From: Bacteroidota bacterium
GTDB taxonomy: Bacteria; Bacteroidota; Ignavibacteria; Kapaibacteriales; UBA2268
DNA: 41,091 nucleotides
Assembly (NCBI GenBank): GCA_024278075.1
Contig: JAJRTW010000270.1
Span: 1-41,091, forward strand
Direction of reading: 5' to 3'
The notes below the pieces were generated by a model. That model was given only the letters and a program-made list of their open reading frames with translations. It was not told where the DNA came from and did no database searches. Shown here piece after piece: positions 1 to 7,857 of the stretch. The position numbers were made by a program, and so were the translations under genes. Position 1 is the stretch's first letter; each line of letters starts with the position of its first letter.

Positions 1-136
1 GATTTCATCAAGATGAGGATTTCATCAAGATGAGGATTTCATCAAGATGAGGATTTCATCAAGATGAGGATTTCATCAAGATGAGGATTTCATCAAGATG
101 AGGATTTCATCAAGATGAGGATTTCATCAAGATGAT
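1..136. repeat. 17-bp tandem repeat array (8 copies, cut by window edge)
   Basis: The unit GATTTCATCAAGATGAG is repeated eight times head to tail. Seven copies are identical and the eighth (120-136) differs only in its last base. The array starts at base 1, so it probably extends upstream of the window. The unit holds a short inverted repeat TCATC-AA-GATGA. Seventeen is not a multiple of three, so the array is unlikely to be coding. There are no spacers, so it is not a CRISPR. Confidence 0.95.
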
Positions 137-185
137 ATTCTCACTAAAATGATAATCATACCTGCGAATTTGTGATAAGGCTACA

Positions 186-276
186 GTAGCTATTTATCAA
201 TAGGCTTGCTATATATCACTCATTCCCAAATTCCGATTTGGGAATGCAATTTTCCAGCAAATTTCCGTTTTGCAAA
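186..276 (-). repeat. Palindromic dispersed repeat (CATTCCCAAAT family), reverse copy
   Basis: The core is the inverted repeat CATTCCCAAAT-TCCG-ATTTGGGAATG at 221-246. The flanks (a GTAGCTATT side and a CAATTTTCC...GCAAATTTCC side) match, in reverse complement, the copies at 12476-12720 and 31059-31170. It is therefore a dispersed element of about 90-110 bp rather than a simple terminator. No coding potential is seen. Confidence 0.75.
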
Positions 277-301
277 CGACTCGGCGATATAAATATGTTA
301 A

Positions 302-571
302 ACTCAAAAAGTATCAACTAATCATAATTAAGGTAGTTATAAAAAATATTCAACAACAAAGTGCAAGGAATATAATTTATTATGCTCGAAAACCTTGCAG
401 AAAGTATGACAACCCCCTGCTCGCCTGGCTCACTTCCCCCTTAATAAAGGGGGAAGCTAAGTTATTGTAATTTCAACTATTTCCCCCTTAATAAAGGGGG
501 ATTTAGGGGGTTGTTTTTTTCCTTATTATTGCAAATGTACTCATAATTTTATCTTAGTCGACTTTTTGAGT
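302..571. mobile_element. MITE-like element, CTCAAAAAGT family, copy 1
   Basis: Perfect 11-bp terminal inverted repeats ACTCAAAAAGT lie at 302-312 and, inverted, at 561-571. The interior holds nested C-rich/G-rich palindromes (CCCCCTTAATAAAGGGGG twice, and ACAACCCCC...GGGGGTTGT). The same structure recurs at 2028-2278 in inverted orientation and at 16704-16958. There is no transposase frame. The 66-aa frame at 270-470 falls mostly in this element and is not credible as a gene. The element is non-autonomous by inference. Confidence 0.8.
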
Positions 572-658
572 GAACCCTAAATAGCGTAATGGAATCTCAC
601 AATAAGTTCATTCACATAACCTGCTTTTTTAGAGAACAGCTGCATTTCTAATTACTCC

Positions 659-690
659 TTTGTTTAATTCTTACATATTTAATAGCTTTG
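659..690 (+). promoter_or_regulatory. Bacteroidota-type promoter of sucC
   Basis: TTTG at 659-662 is followed after 20 nt by TAGCTTTG at 683-690. This matches the TTTG-N19/21-TAnnTTTG consensus known for the Bacteroidota primary sigma factor. The predicted start, near 697, leaves a leader of about 65 nt before the sucC ATG at 762. Confidence 0.65.
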
Positions 691-761
691 TATTCTGAAA
701 TTATTGCTAAAACCAGAAATTGAAATTGTTGTTAATTTATAACTTTTAATAGAGAACATAA

Positions 762-2000
762 ATGAAAATTCATGAACATCAAGCCAAGGAACTGCTTAGA
801 AGATTCGACGTTCCCGTGTTATTTAGCAAAGTAGTATTTAATTCGGCCGATGCCGGCAAAATCGCTTATGACGAATTCGTCCGAAAAGGCATAAGCACAG
901 TTGTGGTCAAAGCTCAGGTACACGCCGGCGGTCGCGGCAAAGGCACGCTCCACGATATTGACACCGGCACGAAAATGCAGGTAAACGGCAAGGACGTAAA
1001 AGGAGTAAATGTTCTGAGCGGCGATGGCCTGGCCGATAAGGTGTTTAAATACGCCGACGCAATGCTGGGCAATAAGCTGGTGACAATCCAGACCGGCGAG
1101 GCCGGAGCGGTTGTCCACCGCATGCTGATTGAGGAAGGGTGTGCTATCGCAAAAGAATTTTATGCCGGTATTGTTCTTGACCGCGGAAGCTCGCGCAACG
1201 TCATCATGGCTTCGACCGAAGGCGGAGTGGAAATCGAGAAAGTAGCCGAAGAAACGCCTGAAAAAATATTAAAGGAATTTATCGACCCGAATATTGGCTT
1301 CCAGGCATTTCAGGCAAGAAGCCTTGCCTTTGGCCTTGGCCTCGAAGGCGGAGCAGTCAGGAGTTTCATCAAGTTTATTACCAATCTTGTTAGGGCCTAT
1401 GACGAGCTGGATTGCAATATGCTCGAGATAAATCCGCTGGTATTAACAAAAGACGGACAGATGATTGCATTGGATGCGAAGATGGCCTTCGACGACAATG
1501 CTGATTTCCGCCACGCCGAATATGCCGAATTGCGCGATATTACCGAAGAAGACCCGCTCGAAGTGGAAGCATCAAATTACGACCTTAACTACATCAAACT
1601 TGACGGCAATGTGGGGTGCATGGTCAACGGTGCCGGCCTTGCAATGGCAACTATGGACATGATACAGCTATCCGGCGGCAGCCCGGCGAATTTCCTGGAT
1701 GTTGGCGGCGGAGCAAACGTCGAGCGGATTTCGAATGCCTTCCGAATTATGATGAGCGATTCGAAAGTCGAGGCGGTGCTAATCAACATATTCGGCGGTA
1801 TAGTACGTTGCGATAAAGTTGCCGATGGAATCGTTGAGGCATTAAAAACCGTTAAAGTGGATATTCCCGTAATCATCCGGCTGGACGGCACTAATGCTAA
1901 AGAAGGGGCAGAATCACTCAAAAAATCAGGCATGAAATTTAATATTGCCATCAACTTCGAGGATGCTGCCAAAAGCGTTGCGAATATTGTAGCAAATTAG
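762..2000 (+). CDS. sucC: Succinyl-CoA synthetase (ADP-forming) beta subunit
   Basis: This is the beta subunit of the TCA-cycle enzyme that interconverts succinyl-CoA and succinate with formation of ATP or GTP. At 412 aa it is slightly longer than the usual 386-400. The N-terminus MKIHEHQAKELL and the early KAQVHAGGRGK segment are typical of the ATP-grasp domain (about residues 1-240). The C-terminal ligase domain carries FLDVGGGAN and INIFGGIVRCDKVADGIV. It starts at an ATG with only an A-rich upstream region and a good promoter at 659-690. It ends in TAG. The alpha subunit gene sucD is not next to it: a MITE and then rbfA follow, so the two subunits must be encoded apart or sucD must lie outside the window. 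Confidence 0.96.
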   Translation: MKIHEHQAKELLRRFDVPVLFSKVVFNSADAGKIAYDEFVRKGISTVVVKAQVHAGGRGKGTLHDIDTGTKMQVNGKDVKGVNVLSGDGLADKVFKYADAMLGNKLVTIQTGEAGAVVHRMLIEEGCAIAKEFYAGIVLDRGSSRNVIMASTEGGVEIEKVAEETPEKILKEFIDPNIGFQAFQARSLAFGLGLEGGAVRSFIKFITNLVRAYDELDCNMLEINPLVLTKDGQMIALDAKMAFDDNADFRHAEYAELRDITEEDPLEVEASNYDLNYIKLDGNVGCMVNGAGLAMATMDMIQLSGGSPANFLDVGGGANVERISNAFRIMMSDSKVEAVLINIFGGIVRCDKVADGIVEALKTVKVDIPVIIRLDGTNAKEGAESLKKSGMKFNIAINFEDAAKSVANIVAN

Positions 2001-2027
2001 TTAGAATAAAATATTATTTAAGGTTTC

Positions 2028-2278
2028 CTCAATAAGTAGTTGGAGAAAAAGATATTAGTACTTATGCTTTAAGGAGAAAAACAACCCCCTAAATCCCCCT
2101 TTTTTAAGGGGGAATTTGATCAACTATTCCCCCTTAAGAAAGGGGGAAGTGAGCGAAGCGAGCAGGGGGTTGTCCTACAATCTGCAAGGCATAAGAGTAT
2201 AATAAATCCATTTCTTTGCACTTTCTAATTGAGTATCTTTTGTAACTACTATATCAATAAACGTTAGTACTTTTTGAG
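2028..2278. mobile_element. MITE-like element, CTCAAAAAGT family, copy 2 (inverted)
   Basis: This is a reverse-orientation copy of the element at 302-571, ending in ACTTTTTGAG at 2269-2278. The left end CCTCAATAAGTAG is less well conserved. It contains the same nested palindromes (ACAACCCCCT near 2082 pairing with AGGGGGTTGT near 2164-2173). It fills nearly all of the sucC-rbfA gap and could act as a bidirectional transcription barrier, which is an inference from the GC-rich hairpins. Confidence 0.8.
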
Positions 2279-2348
2279 GGCAATCTATTTAAGTGGTTAC
2301 GATTCATAATTTCGCAGCCACTTTTTTTATCATTTACATCTAAAAGAT

Positions 2349-2741
2349 ATGTCACAAAGAACAGACAGGGTAGCAAGCGTTATCAAGCGGGCACTTGCCG
2401 GGCCGATCGGCGATATTGCCCGCGAATTCACCAAAGGGCTTGTAACGGTTACTTCAGTTAGAATGTCGCCGGATTTGCAGGTGGCTAAAGTTTATTTAAG
2501 CGTTTATGGCGGGAGTGTCCCTCCGGCAACAGTTGTCGGCAGTATCGAGAAGAAGGCCGGCGGGCTGAAGTCAGTAATCAGCCGTGAAGTAAGGATTAAA
2601 TTTATGCCCGAACTTCGGATTTACCTGGATGACACGCTCGACCAGATAGACCATATTCAGAGCCTGCTTGATTCGGTGCCGCCATCTCAGGAATCCGGCG
2701 CCAGTGATGATGAAGAGGATGTAGACAGTTCAGGAACATAG
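2349..2741 (+). CDS. rbfA: 30S ribosome-binding factor A
   Basis: RbfA binds the small ribosomal subunit near helix 1 of 16S rRNA and helps late 30S maturation and cold adaptation. The 130-aa product has the family layout: a basic N-terminal helix (RTDRVASVIKRAL), the strand VTVTSVRMSPDLQVAKVYLSV, and the closing segment MPELRIYLDDTLDQIDHIQ. The last 18 residues (from about 112) form an acidic Ser/Asp/Glu-rich tail that is probably disordered. truB follows after 16 nt, so the two are very likely co-transcribed, as in many bacteria. Confidence 0.93.
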   Translation: MSQRTDRVASVIKRALAGPIGDIAREFTKGLVTVTSVRMSPDLQVAKVYLSVYGGSVPPATVVGSIEKKAGGLKSVISREVRIKFMPELRIYLDDTLDQIDHIQSLLDSVPPSQESGASDDEEDVDSSGT

Positions 2742-2757
2742 ATGGTGAATATTGTAC

Positions 2758-3480
2758 ATGCTAATATTAGACAAAACAAATATTGATGACTATCGGCATT
2801 GGCACTCGAAAGCTCATACGGAAGGGGCGATTGCACTGATCGACAAGGAAAAGGACTGGACTTCATTTGATGTGGTTGCGAAGTTGCGGGGATTAACAAA
2901 AATCAAGAAGGTAGGCCACGCCGGCACGCTCGACCCTTTGGCCACCGGCCTGCTGATCCTTGCTTTCGGCAGGGCAACCAAGACATTGAGCAGCTACCAG
3001 GGCATGGAGAAAGAGTACGAGGGCGTTATCCGGCTTGGGGCAACCTCAAAAACCGATGACAGCGAGGCCGATGAGGAAAACATTGTTGACGTTAGCAATC
3101 TTGATGACAAGCAAATCGAAATTGCATGCCTGTCTTTTGTGGGCAGAATTAATCAGAAGGCTCCTCTATATTCGGCCAAGAAGGTCGGGGGAAAGAAATT
3201 ATATGCCCTGGCAAGGAAAAATATTGAAATCGAGCCGCCGTCATCCGAAGTGGAGATATATCAGTTCGATTTAATTGGTATTGACCTGCCGCTGGTGAGC
3301 TTCAGCGTAAGGTGTTCAAAGGGAACATATATCCGCTCGCTTGCCCGTGATATTGGCGAAACACTTGGCGTGGGGGGCTATTTGGCAAATCTGAGACGCT
3401 CGGCAATTGGGGATTATAAGGTGCAAAACGCCCTGAAAATAGATGAAATAGTCGCAGAGAATGACAATAAAGAAAGATAA
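2758..3480 (+). CDS. truB: tRNA pseudouridine(55) synthase
   Basis: TruB converts U55 in the T-loop of tRNAs to pseudouridine. The catalytic aspartate lies in GHAGTLDPLATGLL (D59 counted from the ATG at 2758), and the KD-WTSFDVV motif precedes it. I prefer the ATG at 2758 to the TTG two codons upstream. The N-terminus is about 20-25 residues longer than in most homologues (an LDKTNIDDYRHWHSKAHTEGAIALI stretch before the usual start), so either a lineage-specific extension is present or translation starts further in. The C-terminal region ending LGVGGYLANLRRSAIGDY is typical. It sits between rbfA and ribF. Confidence 0.93.
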   Translation: MLILDKTNIDDYRHWHSKAHTEGAIALIDKEKDWTSFDVVAKLRGLTKIKKVGHAGTLDPLATGLLILAFGRATKTLSSYQGMEKEYEGVIRLGATSKTDDSEADEENIVDVSNLDDKQIEIACLSFVGRINQKAPLYSAKKVGGKKLYALARKNIEIEPPSSEVEIYQFDLIGIDLPLVSFSVRCSKGTYIRSLARDIGETLGVGGYLANLRRSAIGDYKVQNALKIDEIVAENDNKER

Positions 3481-3495
3481 TATATATTTGACAAC

Positions 3496-4440
3496 ATGAA
3501 CATTTATAGATCATTTGAACAAATACCAAGGGATGACAACACGGTTCTGACTGTTGGCACATTCGACGGTGTCCACAGCGGCCATCGCGTTATTATCCGG
3601 CGGCTTATCGAAATATCAAAAACCGAAAGCCTTAGGCCGGTATTGATTACAATCGACCCGCACCCTAAGATTGTTTTGAAATCCCCGGGAAGCCCGCCAT
3701 TCTCTATATTGACAGATATTGATGAGCGGCTACGACTATTCGATGATATGGGTTTGGAAAATGTATTGATAATTCCTTTTTCTTATGAATTTTCCCGAAC
3801 CAAGCCCGAACATTTTATAAGCAATTATCTCTTTGGCAAAGTCGGAATGAGTAAAATATTAATTGGATATGACCACTTGTTCGGGAAAAACCGGGAGGGC
3901 AGCATCGAGTTGCTGCAACGATTAACAAATGAGCTTGGCTTCGAAATTGAGAAGGTCAATCCATTTAGCAGCGGCGACAGGATTGTATCGAGCACGGCGA
4001 TAAGAAATTCAGTGAAGAGTGGCAATATGACTATAGCTGCCGATATGCTAAGTTATGACTATATTGTGTCGGGAGAGGTGATTTATGGCGACCGCCGGGG
4101 CCGCGATCTCGGATTCCCAACGGCAAATATCCGGCCGGCCAACAGGAATAAACTACTGCCGGGCAACGGTGTTTATTTTATTTCCTCGATAATCGATGGC
4201 AAGAAATATTTCGGCATGGCTAATATTGGCTTTAGGCCTACGTTTAAGCTACAGGCCGCACCCATGCTCGAAGCCCACTTTTTCGATTTCGATTCCGATA
4301 TTTATGGACGAAAAATAGCAATATCTTTTATAAGTTTTATCAGAAATGAAAAGAAATTCGACAGCGTTGTGGAATTGCAGGGGCAGCTTCGCAGGGATAA
4401 GCTAAAATACAGTAAGCTAATTCTCGAATATAAAACGTAG
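3496..4440 (+). CDS. ribF: Bifunctional riboflavin kinase / FAD synthetase
   Basis: The enzyme makes FMN from riboflavin and then FAD from FMN and ATP. The N-terminal nucleotidyltransferase domain has the GTFDGVHSGH motif (about residues 22-31) and GYDHLFGKNREG. The C-terminal flavokinase domain has RRGRDLGFPTANI and GVYFISSIIDGKKYFGMANIGFRPTF. At 314 aa it has the usual length. It begins 15 nt after truB and ends in TAG at 4438-4440. The same frame continues open into rpsO, so this TAG must act as a true stop. Confidence 0.95.
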   Translation: MNIYRSFEQIPRDDNTVLTVGTFDGVHSGHRVIIRRLIEISKTESLRPVLITIDPHPKIVLKSPGSPPFSILTDIDERLRLFDDMGLENVLIIPFSYEFSRTKPEHFISNYLFGKVGMSKILIGYDHLFGKNREGSIELLQRLTNELGFEIEKVNPFSSGDRIVSSTAIRNSVKSGNMTIAADMLSYDYIVSGEVIYGDRRGRDLGFPTANIRPANRNKLLPGNGVYFISSIIDGKKYFGMANIGFRPTFKLQAAPMLEAHFFDFDSDIYGRKIAISFISFIRNEKKFDSVVELQGQLRRDKLKYSKLILEYKT

Positions 4441-4449
4441 TTAGTTTTG

Positions 4450-4480
4450 TTGTTTAGTAATTCAAAAAGTCTTATATTTG
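4450..4480 (+). promoter_or_regulatory. Bacteroidota-type promoter of rpsO
   Basis: TTG at 4450-4452 is followed after 20 nt by TATATTTG at 4473-4480, a perfect TAnnTTTG element. It lies just after the ribF stop and about 48 nt before the rpsO start, so rpsO has its own promoter in addition to any readthrough from ribF. Confidence 0.7.
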
Positions 4481-4527
4481 TTGTTCTTATATTTATTCAA
4501 TTAAGTAAAAAGCATTCGGAGAAATTG

Positions 4528-4794
4528 ATGATTCCTAATGAGCAAAAAGCGGAAATTGTGCAAAGATTTGGTTCAACACCAAAGGATTCGGGAAGAGCCG
4601 AAACACAGATTGCAATTATGACGGCACGTATTAATGATCTGACCGGCCATCTTGAGAATTTTAAGAAAGATAACAGCAGCCGCAGAGGCCTTATCAAATT
4701 AGTATCCAAGCGCAGGAAATTATTAAATTATCTTGCCAAAAATGATATTACCCGGTACCGGACAATCCTTTCGGATCTTTCTTTACGTAAATAA
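4528..4794 (+). CDS. rpsO: 30S ribosomal protein S15
   Basis: S15 binds 16S rRNA at the h20-h22 junction early in 30S assembly. The ATG at 4528 gives the standard 88-aa protein beginning MIPNEQKAEIVQRFG, with a GGAGA Shine-Dalgarno about 8 nt upstream. A longer in-frame reading back to 4447 overlaps the promoter and is not needed. The motifs FGSTPKDSGRAETQIA and RRGLIKLVSKRRKLLNYL are diagnostic. It ends in TAA just before an intrinsic terminator, and pnp follows, the classical rpsO-pnp order. Confidence 0.96.
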   Translation: MIPNEQKAEIVQRFGSTPKDSGRAETQIAIMTARINDLTGHLENFKKDNSSRRGLIKLVSKRRKLLNYLAKNDITRYRTILSDLSLRK

Positions 4795-4801
4795 ATTTAT
4801 C

Positions 4802-4829
4802 AACGGCGTGAACAGACGCCGTTTTTTTT
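4802..4829 (+). terminator. Intrinsic terminator after rpsO
   Basis: The stem AACGGCGT / ACGCCGTT has 8 bp and a 6-nt loop (GAACAG), and runs directly into eight T residues. It sits 7 nt after the rpsO stop and separates it from pnp. Confidence 0.9.
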
Positions 4830-4905
4830 GTCTTTTATTGCTCGCCGGCCTATGTGGCCCAAGGGCAAGTTTAATTGTTTTGTTTAAATTGAAATTGGGA
4901 ATTAT

Positions 4906-7158
4906 ATGTCCTTACAAAAAGTATCTATTGATTTCGACGGAAAAGAGTATTCAATAGAAACCGGCCGCTTTGCCAAGCAAGCTAACGGTTCGGTGATGGT
5001 TCGCTGCGGCGACACAATGGTTTTGGTCACGGCTGTGGCCTCTGATAATGAACGCCCCGAGATAGACTTCCTGCCCTTATCGGTGGAATATAGAGAGAAA
5101 TCGGCCGCTGCCGGCAAAATCCCCGGCGGGTTCTTAAAAAGGGAAGGCCGCCCATCGGATCATGAAGTATTGTGCTCGAGGCTAATCGACAGGCCGACAA
5201 GGCCGCTATTGCCGAAAACCTGGCGATTTGAAACGCAGATTATCGCAACGGTATTTTCTTCGGACCAGGAGAATGACCCCGATACGATTGCAGCAGTCGG
5301 AACCTCAGCTGCGTTGTTGATCTCGGACATCCCGTTCAAAGGCCCGTTCTCCGAAGTAAGAGTCGGCAGAATTGACGGCGAGTTTGTGATTAACCCCGCT
5401 ACGGAATCGCTTGTGGATTCGGACTTAGACCTTACTATCTCCGGCACCAATGAAGCTATAACGATGGTCGAGGGGGAATGCAAAGAAATTTCCGAAGAAG
5501 ATTTTATAGCCGCACTGGAATTCGGCTACGAGAAAATCAAAGAATTAAACGGCCTTCAATTACAGCTCTTAGAGCTTGTCAGCACCGAGAAACGTGAGTT
5601 TGTCGTCACTGAGATACCAGATGAGTTCCGCCAGTTGATTGTTGACTTAATCGGAACTGACCTGCATGACAATGTTTATTCCGCCACAAGCAAGCATGAA
5701 AGGCGTGAGAAAAGGGCCGAGCTTTTCGATAAAGCCCTTGCCGAAGCCGAAGCAAAGTTTGGCGAAAATGAAGAGTATGAAGGTTTAATCGAAAAATATA
5801 CGAAAGATATCGTCTCGAAATTAGAAAAAGCAGAAATGCGTACGATGATTTTGGAGGAAAAGAAAAGACTTGACGGCCGGGCATTGGATGAAATCAGGCC
5901 GATTACGTGTGATGTTGGGTTGTTGCCCCGCAATCACGGTTCGGCATTATTCACACGCGGTGAAACGCAAAGCCTTACATCCCTTACACTTGGAACAAAA
6001 CGCGATGAGCAGATGGTTGACGGCTTGCTGCCCAAGTTTACTAATAATTTCTTTCTCCATTATAATTTCCCGCCATATAGCACGGGCGAAGTCAAAAGGC
6101 TGTGGGTTTCGCGCAGGGAAGTCGGGCATGGAAATTTGGCCGAACGCGCTTTGAAAATATTATTACCCGATCAGGAAGAATTCCCTTACGTAATGAGAAT
6201 CGTATCTGATACACTCGAGTCCAACGGCTCGTCGTCGATGGCGACGGTGTGTTCCGGAAGCCTGGCATTATTCGATGCCGGAGTGCCGATGAAAAAGCCG
6301 GTGGCAGGAATTGCAATGGGATTAATTTCCGAGGATGATAAAGTTGCTATCCTAAGCGATATTTTGGGCGATGAGGACTTCCTGGGAGATATGGACTTCA
6401 AAGTAACGGGAACCGCCGATGGAATAACCGCTTGCCAGATGGATATTAAGATTGAAGGCCTGTCGGTCGAAATTATGAAAGATGCACTGGAGCAGGCGCG
6501 GGCTGGAAGGCTGCATATATTGGATATTATGAACCAGGCTTTGGATGCTCCGCGGGAGGAACTATCGCCGTATGCACCTCGATTCTCTACGATAAAGATT
6601 CCGCAGGAAGCAATCGGTGCGGTGATTGGGTCGGGCGGCGAGACGATTCGGGGTATCGTTGCCGAATCCGGAGCTGAAATTAATATCGATGACGACGGCA
6701 CGGTGACCATAGCCGCCGTTACTCAAGAGGCCAGCGATATGGCCAAGGAGATGATCGAAGCCCTAACAGAGGCGCCCGAGGAAGGCAAGATATACACCGG
6801 CAAGGTGAAGGAAATTCGCGAAGGCCTGGGTGCATTTATCGAGTTTTTGCCTAAGAAGCAAGGTTTGCTTCACATATCGCAGGTGGCATGGGAGAGAACC
6901 GAGAACGTTAGCGATGTGCTGACAGTTGGCGAAGAGATTGAGATTAAATTACTGGAATGCACCAGAGACGGAAAATTCCGCCTAAGCAGAAAAGTTCTGA
7001 TGGAGAAACCCGAAGGATATGTAGCACCTCCGCCTAGAGAAAGGGATGACAGGCGAGATGGCGGCGACCGCAGGGGCGGCGGGTACAATCGCGACCGGCG
7101 AGGAGGCGGTGACCGTGACCGCGACCGCAGGGGTGGCGGAGAACGAAGAAGATATTGA
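4906..7158 (+). CDS. pnp: Polyribonucleotide nucleotidyltransferase (PNPase)
   Basis: PNPase is the phosphorolytic 3'-5' exoribonuclease of the RNA degradosome. The 750-aa protein has two RNase PH cores (about residues 12-140 and 320-455; the second includes RDEQMVDGLLPKF and LYNFPP-type motifs), a KH domain with the GSGG loop (IGAVIGSGGETIRGI, about 556-610) and an S1 domain (about 623-695, YTGKVKEIREGLGAFIEFL). After S1 comes an unusual tail of about 40 residues (711-750) made of Arg, Gly and Asp in RRGGG/DRDRD repeats. RG-rich tails of this kind often bind RNA, which is inference here. The gene starts at an ATG after an A/T-rich leader and ends in TGA before a strong terminator. Confidence 0.96.
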   Translation: MSLQKVSIDFDGKEYSIETGRFAKQANGSVMVRCGDTMVLVTAVASDNERPEIDFLPLSVEYREKSAAAGKIPGGFLKREGRPSDHEVLCSRLIDRPTRPLLPKTWRFETQIIATVFSSDQENDPDTIAAVGTSAALLISDIPFKGPFSEVRVGRIDGEFVINPATESLVDSDLDLTISGTNEAITMVEGECKEISEEDFIAALEFGYEKIKELNGLQLQLLELVSTEKREFVVTEIPDEFRQLIVDLIGTDLHDNVYSATSKHERREKRAELFDKALAEAEAKFGENEEYEGLIEKYTKDIVSKLEKAEMRTMILEEKKRLDGRALDEIRPITCDVGLLPRNHGSALFTRGETQSLTSLTLGTKRDEQMVDGLLPKFTNNFFLHYNFPPYSTGEVKRLWVSRREVGHGNLAERALKILLPDQEEFPYVMRIVSDTLESNGSSSMATVCSGSLALFDAGVPMKKPVAGIAMGLISEDDKVAILSDILGDEDFLGDMDFKVTGTADGITACQMDIKIEGLSVEIMKDALEQARAGRLHILDIMNQALDAPREELSPYAPRFSTIKIPQEAIGAVIGSGGETIRGIVAESGAEINIDDDGTVTIAAVTQEASDMAKEMIEALTEAPEEGKIYTGKVKEIREGLGAFIEFLPKKQGLLHISQVAWERTENVSDVLTVGEEIEIKLLECTRDGKFRLSRKVLMEKPEGYVAPPPRERDDRRDGGDRRGGGYNRDRRGGGDRDRDRRGGGERRRY

Positions 7159-7210
7159 TTCGGCTTCTCTTATTAGTACATAAATATTAGTACATGAATA
7201 TCGATATTAT

Positions 7211-7239
7211 AGGCCGGTTTTTTTCCGGCCTTTTTTTTT
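7211..7239 (+). terminator. Intrinsic terminator after pnp
   Basis: The stem AGGCCGG / CCGGCCT encloses a loop of seven T and is followed by a run of nine T. It closes the pnp transcript. Confidence 0.92.
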
Positions 7240-7507
7240 ATTATATATACTGTAACTTCTGAAAAATTAAAAACATAAGCAATGTTTTGAATGGTTTGAG
7301 AGAGTGGGAAAGGGCATTTGTAAGCTATTGAATATATTATAATTTATGAAGCAAGACGGGAGGTTATCCACAAAATATGAGTTTTCAACAAAAAGAAAAA
7401 AAGTAGCAAAAAAAGAAAAAGCTATTATTATTATTGAATTTTTTATAGTTTAAATCATCAGAGTTCAAAACATAAGTTCCACCTTAAAATACGCTGTTTT
7501 CTGTTCA

Positions 7508-7800
7508 AACAATGGGGAGGCCCTCAGGGTACGGCACGCCGTGCCTCTGCCAAACTCAACTTCATCGAATTGCCGGTTGTAACAACCGTCAGAACTATGA
7601 ACTGTCATTCAGAGCCTAGCCATCTATGGCAAGCCATCTATGGCAAGCCACTTGTGGCGTAGCGAAGAATCCATATTAATACTGGCAAAAACCCTATAAA
7701 CACTGGATCCTTCGACATAGTTTATCCTGAGTCCTTCGACATGGTTTATCCTGAGCGAAGCCGAAGGGCTCAGGATAAACTGCCGAAGGGCTCAGGCTGA
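7508..7800. repeat. Intergenic repeat cluster between pnp and the DUF389 gene
   Basis: This gene-free stretch is a patchwork of repeats. It has a 13-bp palindrome GGCACGCCGTGCC near 7532-7544, a doubled AGCCATCTATGGCA segment near 7617-7645, and two head-to-tail copies of a CCTTCGACATRGTTTATCCTGAG unit near 7711-7755. These are followed by two inverted copies of GCCGAAGGGCTCAGG (about 7760-7798). The last set can form a long hairpin. I see no gene between 7240 and 7857. Confidence 0.65.
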
Positions 7801-7857
7801 CAGTACATTGAATATCGGCAAGGATTTGGAACGATTCATATTATTAACCGGACACTA
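7801..7857. mobile_element. Right end of a TGTCCGGTTAAA-family MITE
   Basis: The end TTAACCGGACACTA at 7844-7857 and the preceding GGATTTGGAA...GATTCATAT match the right end of the full element at 28921-29184. No matching left end is seen in this gap, so this is a truncated or rearranged copy. It touches the ATG of the next gene directly. Confidence 0.6.

Noticed and set aside
270-470. A 66-aa plus-strand frame in the first intergenic region.
   Set aside because: It lies almost entirely inside MITE copy 1 and has no family features.
6186-6710. A 174-aa minus-strand frame.
   Set aside because: It is antisense to the conserved second RNase PH/KH region of pnp, with low-complexity Ser/Ile/Pro translation typical of a shadow frame.
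7364-7372. TTATCCACA, a perfect DnaA-box consensus beside an AT-rich tract, as a possible replication origin.
   Set aside because: It is a single box with no clear partners, and the neighbouring genes (pnp, DUF389) are not origin-type. One 9-mer can occur by chance.
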